Shown here: piece after piece, positions 1-18,935 of the stretch
Layout of the letters: the number at the start of each line of letters is the position of its first letter
Numbering within the stretch: the first letter of the stretch is position 1
Source of the DNA: Maritalea mobilis
GTDB taxonomy: Bacteria; Pseudomonadota; Alphaproteobacteria; Rhodobacterales; Rhodobacteraceae
DNA length: 64,000 nt
Direction: 5' to 3'
Assembly (NCBI RefSeq): GCF_019800885.1
Contig: NZ_JAHVKE010000002.1
Span: 558,001 to 622,000 of the forward strand
Notes under the pieces: generated by a model
The model's input: only the letters and a program-made list of their open reading frames with translations
Database searches by the model: none
Told to the model about the DNA's origin: nothing
Position numbers and translations under genes: made by a program

Positions 1-3486
<3,486 letters not shown>

Positions 3487-3550
3487 CCGCCCGGCCCTGT
3501 CCGGGGCGGCCCCTCGCGGTCGCCCCCGCCCCTCTGCGCCTGTCTTTTAA

Positions 3551-7756
<4,206 letters not shown>

Positions 7757-7777
7757 TCGGATCTTCTGAAAGATTGG

Positions 7778-7808
7778 AAAACGCCCCGTTTCGACGGGGC
7801 GTTTTGCG
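7778..7808 (+). terminator. Rho-independent terminator of rpoBC
   Basis: A perfect 11-bp stem (AAAACGCCCCG paired with CGGGGCGTTTT) closes a 6-nt loop; the 3' arm ends in four T and is followed by a T-rich tract. It starts 21 nt after the rpoC stop. Confidence 0.9.
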
Positions 7809-7939
7809 TTTGTGTGGCTCACCTTTCCGGCCCGCTGGTCCCCGGAACGACGGGCCGCCTTCAAGGCTTGCCCGCTTGAGAAAGCGACCTTGAACACCAA
7901 GTTGGGGGTAGGATTGGAAACCACCCGCGAGGACCGGAC

Positions 7940-8230
7940 ATGACGGCAGAACCGAAATCCTTGATGGTCAGTGTCACCGGACGGGTTCAGGGCGTGGGGT
8001 TCCGCGCCTGGACACAGCGCGAGGCGACACGGCGCGGATTGGTCGGTTGGGTCCGCAACGAGTTCGACGGCTCGGTCTCGGCCCTGTTGGAGGGGCCACC
8101 CGACACCGTAGACGCGATGGTCGACGCGATGCAATCCGGCCCTATCGGCGCCCGCGTCGATCGGCTGAGTTCCATGCCCGGCGCGCAGACAGAACGCCAG
8201 GGTTTCGACATCACCGAGCCCGATTTCTGA
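7940..8230 (+). CDS. acyP: Acylphosphatase
   Basis: Small enzyme (96 residues, typical of the family) that hydrolyses carboxyl-phosphate bonds of acyl phosphates. The signature GRVQGVGFRAW near residues 14-24 carries the phosphate-binding loop and catalytic Arg, and the second signature GWVRNEFDGSV near residues 36-46 carries the catalytic Asn. It lies between the rpoC terminator and a glycosyltransferase gene 79 nt downstream; no functional link with either is evident. The ATG is preceded by a GAGGACCGGAC stretch as a possible ribosome-binding site. No clear sigma70 promoter was found in the 130 nt upstream. Confidence 0.93.
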   Translation: MTAEPKSLMVSVTGRVQGVGFRAWTQREATRRGLVGWVRNEFDGSVSALLEGPPDTVDAMVDAMQSGPIGARVDRLSSMPGAQTERQGFDITEPDF

Positions 8231-8309
8231 AACAGGCTGCGGGGATTCCCCCGGCATGCGCTTTGTCCTACTGTCCGGGCGTAAGCGGTGTGTCGGAACA
8301 CGGGGTCAC

Positions 8310-9152
8310 ATGGGCGCGGAAAACCAGATCGTGGGCGTGTGCCGCTTCTCCTACCTCGGGGAGGGGGGATTCCAGGCGCAGAAAGGCGGCTTCGAAAAAG
8401 CGCAGGAAGAACTTTATGCCATTCCGCGCATGCGCCGTCGCTTTGCCTATTTCGAGAATATCTGCCTTCCCTCGCTCGCCGCGCAGACCGACCAGAATTT
8501 CCGCCTTGTGGCCCTGATCGGGGACACGATGCCTTATCGGTGGCGCAAGCGCCTGAAAGGGCTGATGGGCGTCTATCCGTTCCTCGAGGTCTGCACGCTC
8601 GAGGCCGCCGGCCCGCTCAATTCCACGCGCCGCGCCTTTCGCCGGGGCGTGGACGGAGAGCCCGATTTCATCACCGGCTTTCGCATCGACGATGATGATG
8701 CGGTGGCGGTCGACTACATCGAACGCACACGCGCAATCTCCGACAAGCTGATCGAGCTTGGATGGGCCGACGCCGAAACGCCCGCCGCGGTCTGTTTCCA
8801 TCGCGGCATCTACTGGGACATGAACCGCCCCGAGAACGAGCGGTTCTACGATTTCTCCGAGAAAGAACCCCTCGGTCTGGCTAGCGCGATGGTCACGACG
8901 CTCGACAGCACGTCCAACATCTTTCGCTGGAACCACCGAAAGCTCGCCGCGCATGTGCGCTGCTGGATCGACCCGAACGACTACATGTTCGTGCGCACGC
9001 TGCATGGTCATAACGACAGCGACCGCTCGATCCCGCCGGGGGCACGCCAGCTTCCCGACTGGCAGGCCCGCACCCTGCTGCGGAACCGCTTTTCCCTCGC
9101 CCCGAAAAAGATCATACCGCAGATGGCGGAGCTTCAGACGGAAGACGAATGA
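8310..9152 (+). CDS. Putative rhamnosyl/glycosyltransferase (PF11316-like), copy 1
   Basis: Predicted cytoplasmic glycosyltransferase of about 280 residues, resembling the putative rhamnosyltransferase family PF11316 (DUF3118). The conserved opening VGVCRFSYLGEGGF and the acidic stretch RIDDDDAVAVDYI, a DxD-like nucleotide-sugar site, are visible. An in-frame ATG 54 nt upstream exists, but the chosen ATG gives an N-terminus that aligns with the second copy (10053-10883). The stop overlaps the ATG of the EamA transporter gene by 4 nt (ATGA), so the two are probably translationally coupled. The two transferases share the CRFS-GGF opening and the DDDDAVAV motif and look like divergent paralogues. 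The acceptor and sugar are unknown. Confidence 0.75.
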   Translation: MGAENQIVGVCRFSYLGEGGFQAQKGGFEKAQEELYAIPRMRRRFAYFENICLPSLAAQTDQNFRLVALIGDTMPYRWRKRLKGLMGVYPFLEVCTLEAAGPLNSTRRAFRRGVDGEPDFITGFRIDDDDAVAVDYIERTRAISDKLIELGWADAETPAAVCFHRGIYWDMNRPENERFYDFSEKEPLGLASAMVTTLDSTSNIFRWNHRKLAAHVRCWIDPNDYMFVRTLHGHNDSDRSIPPGARQLPDWQARTLLRNRFSLAPKKIIPQMAELQTEDE

Positions 9153-10060
9153 ACGCGGCATCGAACCTGCGCGGCGCGCTGTTCATGATGGGCAGCATGG
9201 TCGCCTTCACCCTGAACGACGCCTGCGTGAAGCTGCTGGCCGATGATGTGCCGCTGTTCCAGATTGTCTTTCTTCGGGGCCTTCTGACCACCGCCTTGAT
9301 GGTGGTGACCGTCGCGGCCTTCGGCAGGCTGTCGTTCCGCATTCCCAAGGGGGACCGGGGCAAGGTCGCGCTGCGAACCTTCTTCGAGGTGGCGGCGATG
9401 GTCGCCTTCCTGACTGCGCTGGTGAACATGGCCATCGCCAACGCCACCGCGATCCTGTCGGCCTTGCCGCTGCTGGTGACGGTCGCAGCCGCCGTGATGT
9501 TTCGCGAACCGCTTGGCTGGCGCCGGTTGACCGCCGTGGGCGTCGGGTTCACCGGCGTCTTGATGATCGTCCAGCCCGGGACCGAGGGATTCAACGTCTA
9601 TTCCCTCGTCGCGCTGGTGGCGGTCCTTCTGATCACCGGGCGCGAAATGACGACCCGGGCCTTCAGCCCCGAGGTGCCCAGCATGACCGTGGCGGTCATC
9701 ACCGCCGCTTCGGTCTGTGTCTTCGGCGGGGTCGCGTCGCTGTTCGAACCATGGGTGGCCCTTGGCTGGCGCGAGGTCGGGCTGATCGCGATGGCCTCGG
9801 TCTTCATCATTGGCGGCTACGTCTTCTCGGTGATGGTCATGCGCGTGGGCGAGGTCGGGTTCACCGCCCCCTTCCGCTACACCGCGCTGGTCTTCGCGCT
9901 GGTCTTGGGCCTTGTGCTGTTCGACGAGTTGCCGAACACCCTCGCGCTGGCCGGGGCGACGGTGGTCATGGGGACCGGCATCTATACCCTTCTGCGCGAA
10001 CGCGCCTTGCGCCGCGCGGCGGCGGCACGCGCGACCGTCAAGGGCAGCGCCCATGGCTGA
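9149..10060 (+). CDS. EamA/DMT-family membrane transporter
   Basis: Drug/metabolite-transporter superfamily protein of 303 residues with about ten hydrophobic segments in two EamA repeats, for example residues near 5-25 and 35-55 in the first half and a second set after about residue 155. Substrate cannot be read from sequence; members export metabolites, amino acids or nucleotide precursors. The start overlaps the upstream glycosyltransferase stop (ATGA), and the last 8 nt overlap the next glycosyltransferase start, so the three genes form a tightly coupled operon. The context suggests a role tied to a glycosylated envelope product, but that is inference. The C-terminus is Arg/Ala-rich and cytoplasmic. 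Confidence 0.85.
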   Translation: MNAASNLRGALFMMGSMVAFTLNDACVKLLADDVPLFQIVFLRGLLTTALMVVTVAAFGRLSFRIPKGDRGKVALRTFFEVAAMVAFLTALVNMAIANATAILSALPLLVTVAAAVMFREPLGWRRLTAVGVGFTGVLMIVQPGTEGFNVYSLVALVAVLLITGREMTTRAFSPEVPSMTVAVITAASVCVFGGVASLFEPWVALGWREVGLIAMASVFIIGGYVFSVMVMRVGEVGFTAPFRYTALVFALVLGLVLFDELPNTLALAGATVVMGTGIYTLLRERALRRAAAARATVKGSAHG

Positions 10061-10883
10061 CCGGGTGCAGGTCCAGGGGCTGTGCCGCTTCTCCTTTCCC
10101 TGCACGGGGGGCTTCAAGAAATACCACGATAGCCTTGAGGAACGTCGCGCCGCCCTCTACGCGCCCGACCGCCTGAACCAGCGGATGACCTGGTTCCGCC
10201 ATGTCGGCCTGCCGGGGCTGCGGGCGCAGACGGACAAGGACTTTACCCTGCACCTCCTGCTGGGCGAAGATTTTCCCCAACCCTGGCGAGACGCGTTGCT
10301 GGCCATGATCGCCGATGTGCCGCAGATCGTGCCGGCCTTTCGCCCGCCGGGCGATCACCGCGCCGTCTGCCGCGAGGTGCTGTTGTCGGGCCGCGACCCC
10401 AAGGCCGACGCGGTGGCCGAGTTTCGCCTCGACGATGACGACGCCGTGGCCGTGAATTACGTGCAGTCGCTGCGCCGGAACTGGTCGCGGGTGCACCGGC
10501 TGGCGTCCTCGACCGGTCGCGTCGCGTTGGACCAGGGCAAGGGCATGGTGCTTGAGGCGCGGGCGGGGCAGGGGATCGTCCCGCACCTTTCCCTGACCAT
10601 GTGCTGGACGCCCGCCCTCGCGGTCTACCTGCGCCCCGAGGATACCGGGATCATCATGGATTTCCCGCATCACAAGATCTGGCAGCGTCTGCCCTTCGTC
10701 AGCCTGACCGAGCAGGTCATGTTCATCCGGGGCCATCACACGACCAACGACGCCCAGACCCCGTGGAAGGCGACCGCCCCCGTCGCCCATGACCCGGCTG
10801 ACCTGCCCAGGCTTTTGCGCCGCCGCTTCGACATTGATCTGGACGGCTTCGACCGCGCGTGGCAGGGTCTTGCCAACGGGTGA
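10053..10883 (+). CDS. Putative rhamnosyl/glycosyltransferase (PF11316-like), copy 2
   Basis: Predicted glycosyltransferase of 276 residues, paralogous to the gene at 8310-9152. It has the same opening (VQGLCRFSFPCTGGF) and the same acidic motif (FRLDDDDAVAVNYV). The open frame extends further upstream into the transporter gene, but the ATG at 10053 yields the conserved N-terminus and overlaps the transporter stop by 8 nt, a layout that suggests translational coupling. Copy 1 and copy 2 flanking one transporter is unusual and may represent two successive sugar additions. It is the last gene before the str-operon promoter, which begins 23 nt after its stop. Acceptor and sugar are unknown. Confidence 0.75.
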   Translation: MADRVQVQGLCRFSFPCTGGFKKYHDSLEERRAALYAPDRLNQRMTWFRHVGLPGLRAQTDKDFTLHLLLGEDFPQPWRDALLAMIADVPQIVPAFRPPGDHRAVCREVLLSGRDPKADAVAEFRLDDDDAVAVNYVQSLRRNWSRVHRLASSTGRVALDQGKGMVLEARAGQGIVPHLSLTMCWTPALAVYLRPEDTGIIMDFPHHKIWQRLPFVSLTEQVMFIRGHHTTNDAQTPWKATAPVAHDPADLPRLLRRRFDIDLDGFDRAWQGLANG

Positions 10884-10905
10884 CACGCGCCGCGCCGCGG
10901 CACTG

Positions 10906-10934
10906 TTGACACCTGCCCCGACTCCCCCTATACC
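10906..10934 (+). promoter_or_regulatory. Strong sigma70-type promoter for the str operon
   Basis: TTGACA (10906-10911), a 17-nt spacer, then TATACC (10929-10934). The -35 is a perfect consensus. Predicted transcription would start near 10941, giving a leader of about 200 nt before rpsL. The leader contains two direct copies of TGCATGCG, about 20 nt apart, of unknown meaning. No gene is seen in 10884-11137. Confidence 0.75.
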
Positions 10935-11137
10935 GCGCGCCACTTGGCCGGGCGTCCCCGGGCGCTTTGCATGGCCTGAATACAGAATGAGTGGTCACGA
11001 TCCGGGCCGTTTTGGTGCCCCGATCCTCTGAGAATTCCGCCGCAGCGTCCTCCAGGTAGGGAAGGGATGCATGCGGGTTTGGTGTTTTCGTGCATGCGAA
11101 ACGCCATCTGACATGAGTGAGCAAAACGGGGAACCGA

Positions 11138-11509
11138 ATGCCGACGATTCAACAGCTGATCCGCAAGCCGCGGCAGCCCAAAGTAAAAAGGTCCAAGTCC
11201 CAGCACTTGGAAAGCTGCCCGCAAAAGCGTGGCGTGTGCACGCGCGTCTACACCACCACTCCGAAGAAGCCGAACTCGGCTATGCGGAAAGTGGCCAAGG
11301 TGCGCCTGACCAATGGCTACGAGGTCATCAGCTACATCCCCGGTGAAAGCCACAACCTTCAGGAGCACTCGGTTGTCCTGATCCGTGGCGGCCGTGTGAA
11401 AGACCTTCCCGGTGTGCGCTACCACATCCTGCGTGGTGTTCTGGATACCCAGGGCGTCAAGGATCGTAAGCAGCGTCGTTCGAAATACGGCGCCAAGAAG
11501 CCGAAGTAA
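11138..11509 (+). CDS. rpsL: 30S ribosomal protein S12
   Basis: S12, part of the 30S decoding centre, 123 residues, the standard length. The N-terminus [11 protein letters not shown] and the loop [11 protein letters not shown], which holds the streptomycin-resistance lysines, are visible. The open frame extends seven codons upstream to an earlier ATG, but the chosen ATG at 11138 gives the conserved protein and has GGGGAA upstream. First gene of the str unit, 12 nt before rpsG. Confidence 0.98.
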   Translation: MPTIQQLIRKPRQPKVKRSKSQHLESCPQKRGVCTRVYTTTPKKPNSAMRKVAKVRLTNGYEVISYIPGESHNLQEHSVVLIRGGRVKDLPGVRYHILRGVLDTQGVKDRKQRRSKYGAKKPK

Positions 11510-11992
<483 letters not shown>

Positions 11993-12022
11993 ATCTCTCT
12001 CTCCAAGCCTGAGGACATCCCC

Positions 12023-14146
12023 ATGGCACGCGACTATCCGCTCCAGCGCTACCGAAACTTCGGGATCATGGCGCATATCGACGCCGGCAAGACCACGACG
12101 ACCGAGCGCATCCTTTACTACACCGGCCGCTCCCACAAGATCGGCGAAGTCCATGACGGCGCCGCCACCATGGACTGGATGGAGCAGGAGCAGGAACGGG
12201 GGATCACGATCACCTCGGCTGCGACCACCACCTTCTGGCAGTGGCAGGAAGATCCGACCGCCGAGGGCACGTCGGACACCAAGGTGCGCTTCAACATCAT
12301 CGACACCCCCGGCCACGTCGACTTCACCATCGAAGTCGAACGGTCGCTGGCCGTTCTCGACGGCGCAGTCGCCCTGCTGGACGGCAACGCCGGTGTCGAG
12401 CCGCAGACCGAAACGGTGTGGCGTCAGGCCGACCGCTACAAGGTTCCGCGTCTCGTCTTCGTCAACAAGATGGACAAGATCGGCGCCGACTACTTCAACT
12501 GCGTGAAGATGATCAAGGACCGCACCGGCGCGACACCCGTGCCCGTGAACTTCCCGATCGGCGCCGAAGACAAGCTGGAAGGCATCGTCGACCTGATCAC
12601 CATGGAAGAGTGGGTCTGGCAGGGCGAAGACCTCGGTGCATCGTGGGAGCGTCGCCCGATCCGTGACGACCTCAAGGCCACCGCCGACGAATGGCGCGCC
12701 AACCTCATCGAGAACGCCGTCGAAATGGACGACGACGCGATGATGGCCTACCTCGAAGGCGAAGAGCCCGACGTCGCAACCCTGCGCAAGCTGGTTCGCA
12801 AGGGCTGTCTCGACCTGAAATTCGTTCCGGTTCTCGGTGGCTCGGCCTTCAAGAACAAGGGTGTCCAGCCGCTGCTGAACGCCGTTGTCGACTTCCTGCC
12901 CAGCCCGCTGGACGTGGTCGACTACATGGGCTTCAAGCCCGGCGACGAAAACGAAGAGCGTAACATCGCCCGCCGCGCGGACGACGACATGCCCTTCGCC
13001 GGCCTCGCGTTCAAGATCATGAACGACCCGTTCGTCGGCTCGCTGACGTTCACGCGCATCTACTCGGGCGTGCTCAAGAAGGGCGACTCGATCCTGAACT
13101 CGACCAAGGGCAAGAAAGAGCGCATCGGTCGTATGATGATGATGCACTCCAACAACCGCGAAGAGATCGAGGAAGCCTTTGCTGGCGACATCATCGCGCT
13201 GGCAGGTCTGAAAGAGACCACCACCGGTGACACGCTGTGCGATGCGCAGGATGCCGTCGTTCTGGAAACGATGACCTTCCCCGATCCGGTGATCGAGATC
13301 GCAGTCGAGCCCAAGACGAAGGCCGACCAGGAGAAGATGTCCCAGGGTCTGGCCCGTCTGGCCGCCGAAGACCCGTCCTTCCGCGTCGAAACCGACCTCG
13401 AGTCCGGTCAGACCATCATGAAGGGCATGGGCGAACTTCACCTCGACATCCTCGTCGACCGCCTCAAGCGCGAGTTCAAGGTCGAAGCCAACATCGGCGC
13501 CCCGCAGGTGGCCTATCGCGAGACCATCGGTCACGAGATCGAGCATACCTACACCCACAAGAAGCAGTCGGGTGGTTCGGGTCAGTTCGCCGAGGTCAAG
13601 CTCATCATCTCGCCGACCGAGCCGGGCGAAGGTTATTCGTTCGAAAGCCGCATCGTCGGCGGTGCCGTGCCGAAGGAATACATCCCCGGCGTCGAGAAGG
13701 GCATCAAGTCGGTGATGGACTCCGGTCCGCTCGCGGGCTTCCCGGTGATCGACTTCAAGGTGGCGCTCATCGACGGTAAGTTCCACGACGTCGACTCGTC
13801 GGTTCTCGCCTTCGAAATCGCATCGCGGATGTGCATGCGCGAAGGTCTGAAAAAGGCCGGCGCCAAGCTGCTCGAACCGATGATGAAGGTCGAGGTGGTC
13901 ACGCCCGAGGAATACACCGGTGGCATCATCGGCGACCTCACCTCCCGCCGCGGTCAGGTGACCGGGCAGGAGCCGCGCGGCAACGCCATCGCGATCAACG
14001 CCTTCGTGCCGCTGGCCAACATGTTCGGCTACATCAACACGCTGCGCTCGATGTCCTCGGGCCGTGCGCAGTTCACGATGCAGTTCGACCATTACGAGCC
14101 GGTTCCGCAGAACATCTCGGAAGAGATCCAGTCGAAATACGCATAA
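12023..14146 (+). CDS. fusA: Elongation factor G
   Basis: Translational GTPase that drives translocation and, with RRF, ribosome recycling; 707 residues. G1 is [15 protein letters not shown] near residue 20, G3 DTPGHVDFT near residue 94, and G4 NKMDKIGAD near residue 148. Domains II to V follow; domain IV and V segments such as [12 protein letters not shown] are present at the end. Downstream of rpsG by 30 nt and upstream of tuf by 75 nt. The fusA-tuf gap contains GC-rich inverted repeats (for example GGTCGC-CCAG-GCGACC) without a U-tract, so read-through into tuf is expected. Confidence 0.98.
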   Translation: MARDYPLQRYRNFGIMAHIDAGKTTTTERILYYTGRSHKIGEVHDGAATMDWMEQEQERGITITSAATTTFWQWQEDPTAEGTSDTKVRFNIIDTPGHVDFTIEVERSLAVLDGAVALLDGNAGVEPQTETVWRQADRYKVPRLVFVNKMDKIGADYFNCVKMIKDRTGATPVPVNFPIGAEDKLEGIVDLITMEEWVWQGEDLGASWERRPIRDDLKATADEWRANLIENAVEMDDDAMMAYLEGEEPDVATLRKLVRKGCLDLKFVPVLGGSAFKNKGVQPLLNAVVDFLPSPLDVVDYMGFKPGDENEERNIARRADDDMPFAGLAFKIMNDPFVGSLTFTRIYSGVLKKGDSILNSTKGKKERIGRMMMMHSNNREEIEEAFAGDIIALAGLKETTTGDTLCDAQDAVVLETMTFPDPVIEIAVEPKTKADQEKMSQGLARLAAEDPSFRVETDLESGQTIMKGMGELHLDILVDRLKREFKVEANIGAPQVAYRETIGHEIEHTYTHKKQSGGSGQFAEVKLIISPTEPGEGYSFESRIVGGAVPKEYIPGVEKGIKSVMDSGPLAGFPVIDFKVALIDGKFHDVDSSVLAFEIASRMCMREGLKKAGAKLLEPMMKVEVVTPEEYTGGIIGDLTSRRGQVTGQEPRGNAIAINAFVPLANMFGYINTLRSMSSGRAQFTMQFDHYEPVPQNISEEIQSKYA

Positions 14147-14221
14147 CGGCGGGGCGGTCGCGCCGCCCGCCCCAAACCGTAGGGGTCGCCCAGGCGACCT
14201 GCACCAGACAAGGAGGCCATC

Positions 14222-15397
<1,176 letters not shown>

Positions 15398-15403
15398 TCG
15401 GGT

Positions 15404-15579
15404 GCCGGCGCAAGCCGGCCCTCTTTCATCGCCGTGACAGTGGTTTTCAAAAAACCATGAAAGCGGTCCCGATGATGACTTGAAACGCCGAAGGTCGCGC
15501 GATATTGCGCGGCCTTCGCCGGTAACCAGCCCGGCCAAAACGAAACCGGTTCGACGAGGGGCGGATTGCCCGTCCCCTC
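15404..15579 (+). promoter_or_regulatory. tuf-rpsJ intergenic leader: four hairpins and a candidate S10 promoter
   Basis: The 205-nt gap between tuf and rpsJ holds four inverted repeats. They are GCCGGC-GCAA-GCCGGC (15404-15419), TGGTTTT-CAA-AAAACCA (15441-15457), an 11-bp stem with one G-U pair and loop GATATT (15490-15517), and GAGGGG-CGG with its complement (15556-15579). A possible promoter, TTGAAA (15480-15485), 17 nt, TATTGC (15503-15508), overlaps the third stem. The first hairpin is followed by CTCTTTC and could terminate tuf. In E. coli, L4 controls the S10 operon through leader hairpins; equivalence here is untested. Confidence 0.5.
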
Positions 15580-15602
15580 CTCTCAACTGAAAGGAACATG
15601 AT

Positions 15603-15917
15603 ATGGCGATTGCCAGCCAGAACATCCGGATCCGCCTCAAGGCGTTCGATTACCGGGTTCTCGATGCCTCCACGCAGGAGATCGTGAACACCGCCAAGCG
15701 GACCGGCGCGCAGGTGCGCGGCCCGATCCCGCTGCCCAACAAGATCGAGAAGTTCACCGTTCTGCGTGGTCCCCACGTGGACAAGAAGAGCCGTGACCAG
15801 TGGGAGATCCGCACCCACAAGCGTCTTCTCGATATCGTCGATCCGACCCCGCAGACGGTGGACGCGCTGATGAAGCTCGACCTCGCCGCCGGCGTGGATG
15901 TCGAGATCAAGGTCTGA
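15603..15917 (+). CDS. rpsJ: 30S ribosomal protein S10
   Basis: S10, head of the 30S subunit and also the partner of NusB in antitermination; 104 residues. The conserved core [17 protein letters not shown] and the loop [20 protein letters not shown] are visible. The ATG at 15603 has AAAGGAA upstream at normal spacing; another ATG five bases earlier is out of frame. First gene of the S10 unit, 14 nt before rplC. Confidence 0.98.
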   Translation: MAIASQNIRIRLKAFDYRVLDASTQEIVNTAKRTGAQVRGPIPLPNKIEKFTVLRGPHVDKKSRDQWEIRTHKRLLDIVDPTPQTVDALMKLDLAAGVDVEIKV

Positions 15918-15931
15918 GGGGGGTAACGACG

Positions 15932-16774
15932 ATGTTGCGCTCTGGAGTGATCGCCAAGAAGCTGGGCATGACCCGGCTGTTCATGGAAGACGGGCGTCAG
16001 GTTCCCGTCACTGTATTGTCGCTGGACGGCTGCCAGGTCGTCGCGCAGCGCACCCCCGACACGGACGGTTACACCGCCGTGCAGCTGGGTGCCGGCACGG
16101 CAAAGGCAAAGCGCGTTTCGGCGCCGATGCGTGGCCATTACGCCAAGGCATCGGTTGCGCCCAAGCGGAAGCTGGCCGAGTTTCGCGTCGACCCCGACAA
16201 CATGATCGGCGTTGGTGAGGAAATCACCGCCGACCATTACTTCGAAGGTCAGTTCGTGGACGTCTCGGGCACCTCGATCGGTAAAGGTTTCGCCGGTGCC
16301 ATGAAGCGGCACAACTTCGGTGGTCTGCGCGCCTCGCACGGCGTGTCGATCAGCCACCGTTCGCACGGCTCGACCGGTCAGTGTCAGGACCCCGGCCGCG
16401 TCTTCAAAGGCAAGAAAATGGCCGGCCACATGGGTGCTGCCCGCGTGACCACGCAGAACCTGCAAGTCGTCAAGACCGACGCCGCGCGGGGCCTGATCAT
16501 GGTCAAGGGCGCCGTTCCCGGCTCCAAGGGCGGTTGGGTGACGATCAAGGACGCGGTGAAAAAGCCGTTCCCCGAGAACGCCATTCTGCCCGCCGCGCTG
16601 AAGTCGGCCGCTGAAGAGGCCGCCAAGGCCGCCGAAGCCGCCGCTGCCGAAGCAGCCGCCGAAGAAGCCGCAGCCGCAGAAGCCGCCGCAGCCGAAGCAG
16701 CCGCCGCCGAAGAGGCCGCGCTGAAAGAGGCCGAGGCACAGATCGAAGCCGAGAAGAAGGACGGTGAGGAATGA
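15932..16774 (+). CDS. rplC: 50S ribosomal protein L3 with long Ala/Glu-rich tail
   Basis: L3, an early assembly protein of the 50S subunit. The ATG at 15932 follows GAGGGGGG and gives the conserved start [17 protein letters not shown]. The glutamine-methylation site region [19 protein letters not shown] and GHMGAARVT are normal. Total length is 280 residues against about 210 in E. coli; residues about 224-280 are a low-complexity Ala/Glu tail built from repeated EAAAAEA-type units, encoded by imperfect GCCGAA/GCCGCC repeats, and should form a long helix outside the ribosome fold. The stop overlaps rplD by 4 nt (ATGA). Confidence 0.97.
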   Translation: MLRSGVIAKKLGMTRLFMEDGRQVPVTVLSLDGCQVVAQRTPDTDGYTAVQLGAGTAKAKRVSAPMRGHYAKASVAPKRKLAEFRVDPDNMIGVGEEITADHYFEGQFVDVSGTSIGKGFAGAMKRHNFGGLRASHGVSISHRSHGSTGQCQDPGRVFKGKKMAGHMGAARVTTQNLQVVKTDAARGLIMVKGAVPGSKGGWVTIKDAVKKPFPENAILPAALKSAAEEAAKAAEAAAAEAAAEEAAAAEAAAAEAAAAEEAALKEAEAQIEAEKKDGEE

Positions 16775-17391
16775 AACTCGACGTGATCAAACTCGACGGC
16801 GGCAAGGCCGGTTCGGTCGAGCTCGGCGACGATGTCTTCGGACTCGAGCCGCGCGCCGACATCCTGCACCGCGTCGTCCGCTGGCAGCGCAACAAGGCGC
16901 AAGCCGGCACGCACAAGGTCAAGACCCGGTCCGAGACCAGCTACTCGACCAAGAAGATCTATCGCCAGAAGGGCACCGGCGGCGCACGCCACGGGGACCG
17001 CAACGCGCCGATCTTCCGCAAGGGTGGTATCTACAAGGGTCCGACCCCGCGCAGCCACGCCCACGACCTGCCCAAGAAGTTCCGCAAGCTGGGCCTGAAG
17101 CACGCGCTTTCGGCCAAGATGGCGGCGGGCGAACTGGTCGTGATCGAGACGGCCGCGATGGATGCGCCCAAGACCAGCGCCCTGGCCAAGCAGGTCAAGG
17201 AACTGGGCTGGAAGCGTGCCCTGATCATCGACGGCGCCGAGGTGAACGAGAACTTCGCCATGGCAGCCCGCAACATCGAAGGTCTCGATGTGCTGCCGTC
17301 GGTGGGTGCCAACGTCTATGACATCCTCAAGCGCGACACGCTCGTGCTGACCAAGGCGGGTGTCGAAGCTCTGGAGGCTCGACTGAAATGA
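16771..17391 (+). CDS. rplD: 50S ribosomal protein L4
   Basis: L4, assembly protein lining the peptide exit tunnel; 206 residues, standard. The tunnel loop is seen as [19 protein letters not shown] near residues 70-88. It overlaps rplC and rplW by 4 nt at each end (ATGA), so rplC-rplD-rplW are translationally coupled. In enterobacteria L4 is also the autorepressor of the S10 operon; whether this holds in alphaproteobacteria is not shown by sequence. Confidence 0.98.
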   Translation: MKLDVIKLDGGKAGSVELGDDVFGLEPRADILHRVVRWQRNKAQAGTHKVKTRSETSYSTKKIYRQKGTGGARHGDRNAPIFRKGGIYKGPTPRSHAHDLPKKFRKLGLKHALSAKMAAGELVVIETAAMDAPKTSALAKQVKELGWKRALIIDGAEVNENFAMAARNIEGLDVLPSVGANVYDILKRDTLVLTKAGVEALEARLK

Positions 17392-17684
17392 GCGTGAAGG
17401 CAGAACATTACGACGTGATCCGCAAGCCGATCATCACCGAGAAATCCACGATGGCGTCCGAGAACAACGCCGTCGTCTTCGAAGTGGCGATCGACGCGAA
17501 CAAGCCGCAGATCAAGGAAGCGGTCGAAACGCTCTTTGGCGTGAAGGTGAAGGCGGTCAACACCGTCGTCTCCAAGGGCAAGGTCAAGCGCTTCCGCGGC
17601 CAGACCGGCACCCGCAAGGACGTCAAGAAGGCCTATGTGACCCTCGAAGAGGGCAACACCATTGACGTGTCGACCGGTCTTTAA
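17388..17684 (+). CDS. rplW: 50S ribosomal protein L23
   Basis: L23, at the tunnel exit, docking site for trigger factor and SRP; 98 residues. [19 protein letters not shown] and the [16 protein letters not shown] segment are family hallmarks. Starts by a 4-nt overlap with rplD. Unlike the usual tight rplW-rplB junction, 123 nt separate it from rplB and contain a terminator hairpin. Confidence 0.98.
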   Translation: MSVKAEHYDVIRKPIITEKSTMASENNAVVFEVAIDANKPQIKEAVETLFGVKVKAVNTVVSKGKVKRFRGQTGTRKDVKKAYVTLEEGNTIDVSTGL

Positions 17685-17702
17685 TAGACGGCGACATCGC
17701 TT

Positions 17703-17734
17703 CGGCCCCGGCACCATCCGGGGCCGTCGTTTTT
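17703..17734 (+). terminator. Intrinsic terminator or attenuator between rplW and rplB
   Basis: A 9-bp perfect stem (CGGCCCCGG with CCGGGGCCG) around a 6-nt loop is followed by TCGTTTTT. It begins 18 nt after rplW, inside what is normally a continuous S10 operon. No clear promoter was found between it and rplB, so partial termination (attenuation) is the likelier role. Confidence 0.8.
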
Positions 17735-17807
17735 GAGAGAATCGGGGACCTTCGGGGCCCTTCACCACCGGGGCTGACCCCCCGCAAAGCTACGGAAGAC
17801 AGAAAGC

Positions 17808-18650
17808 ATGGCACTCAAGTCGTACAAACCGACGACGCCGGGCCAGCGTGGGCTGGTTCTGATCGACCGTTCGGAGCTTTGGAAAGGTCGCCCGGTCAAG
17901 TCCCTCACCGAGGGTCTGACCAAGAAGGGCGGCCGGAACAATACCGGACGGATCACCGCACGCCGCCGCGGCGGCGGGGCGAAGCGTCTTTATCGCGTCG
18001 TCGATTTCAAGCGGACCAAGTTCGACGTTCCGGCCACGGTCGAGCGTATCGAATACGACCCCAACCGCACCGCCTTCATCGCCCTGGTCCGCTACCAGGA
18101 CGGCGAGCAGGCCTACATCCTTGCGCCGCAGCGCCTCGCCATTGGCGACACGGTCGTTGCCGGCTCGAAGGTCGACATCAAGCCCGGTAATGCGATGCCC
18201 TTCTCGGGCATGCCGATCGGTACGATCGTCCACAACATCGAGCTGAAGCCCGGCAAGGGCGGCCAGATCGCGCGCGCCGCGGGCACCTACGCCCAGTTCG
18301 TCGGTCGCGACGGTGGCTACGCCCAGATCCGCCTGTCTTCGGGCGAGCTGCGCATGGTCCGCCAGGAGTGCATGGCAACGGTTGGCGCGGTCTCGAACCC
18401 CGACAACTCGAACCAGAATTTCGGCAAGGCCGGCCGCACCCGCCACATGGGCAAGCGCCCCGCCGTTCGCGGCGTCGCAATGAACCCGATCGATCACCCC
18501 CATGGTGGTGGTGAGGGTCGGACCTCGGGTGGCCGTACGCCGGTTTCGCCCTGGGGTGTCGACACCAAGGGTAAGCGCACCCGCAACAAGAACAAGGCGA
18601 GCCAGAAGCTGATCATCCGCTCGCGGCACGCCAAGAAGAAAGGGCGCTAA
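17808..18650 (+). CDS. rplB: 50S ribosomal protein L2
   Basis: L2, required for subunit association and peptidyl-transferase assembly; 280 residues, standard. The opening [16 protein letters not shown] is normal, and the C-terminal segment [18 protein letters not shown] contains the conserved functional histidine. Three nt before rpsS. The gene sits immediately after the rplW terminator region. Confidence 0.98.
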   Translation: MALKSYKPTTPGQRGLVLIDRSELWKGRPVKSLTEGLTKKGGRNNTGRITARRRGGGAKRLYRVVDFKRTKFDVPATVERIEYDPNRTAFIALVRYQDGEQAYILAPQRLAIGDTVVAGSKVDIKPGNAMPFSGMPIGTIVHNIELKPGKGGQIARAAGTYAQFVGRDGGYAQIRLSSGELRMVRQECMATVGAVSNPDNSNQNFGKAGRTRHMGKRPAVRGVAMNPIDHPHGGGEGRTSGGRTPVSPWGVDTKGKRTRNKNKASQKLIIRSRHAKKKGR

Positions 18651-18653
18651 GAC

Positions 18654-18932
18654 ATGTCGCGTTCCGTCTGGAAAGGGCCTTTTGTCGACTCTTACGTCCT
18701 CAAGAAGGCTGAGAAATCCCGCGAGTCGGGCCGCAACGAGGTCATCAAGATCTGGTCGCGCCGCTCGACCATCCTGCCCCAGTTCGTGGGGCTCACCTTC
18801 GGCGTCTACAACGGCCAGAAGCATATCCCGGTGAACGTCACCGAGGACATGATCGGTCAGAAGTTCGGTGAATATGCACCGACGCGGACCTATTACGGCC
18901 ACGCCGCCGACAAGAAAGCCAAGAGGAAGTAA
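18654..18932 (+). CDS. rpsS: 30S ribosomal protein S19
   Basis: S19, in the head of the 30S subunit near the A-site finger contact; 92 residues. [17 protein letters not shown] and the segment [17 protein letters not shown] are diagnostic. Spaced by 3 nt from both rplB and rplV, consistent with one transcript. Confidence 0.98.
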   Translation: MSRSVWKGPFVDSYVLKKAEKSRESGRNEVIKIWSRRSTILPQFVGLTFGVYNGQKHIPVNVTEDMIGQKFGEYAPTRTYYGHAADKKAKRK

Positions 18933-18935
18933 GCC

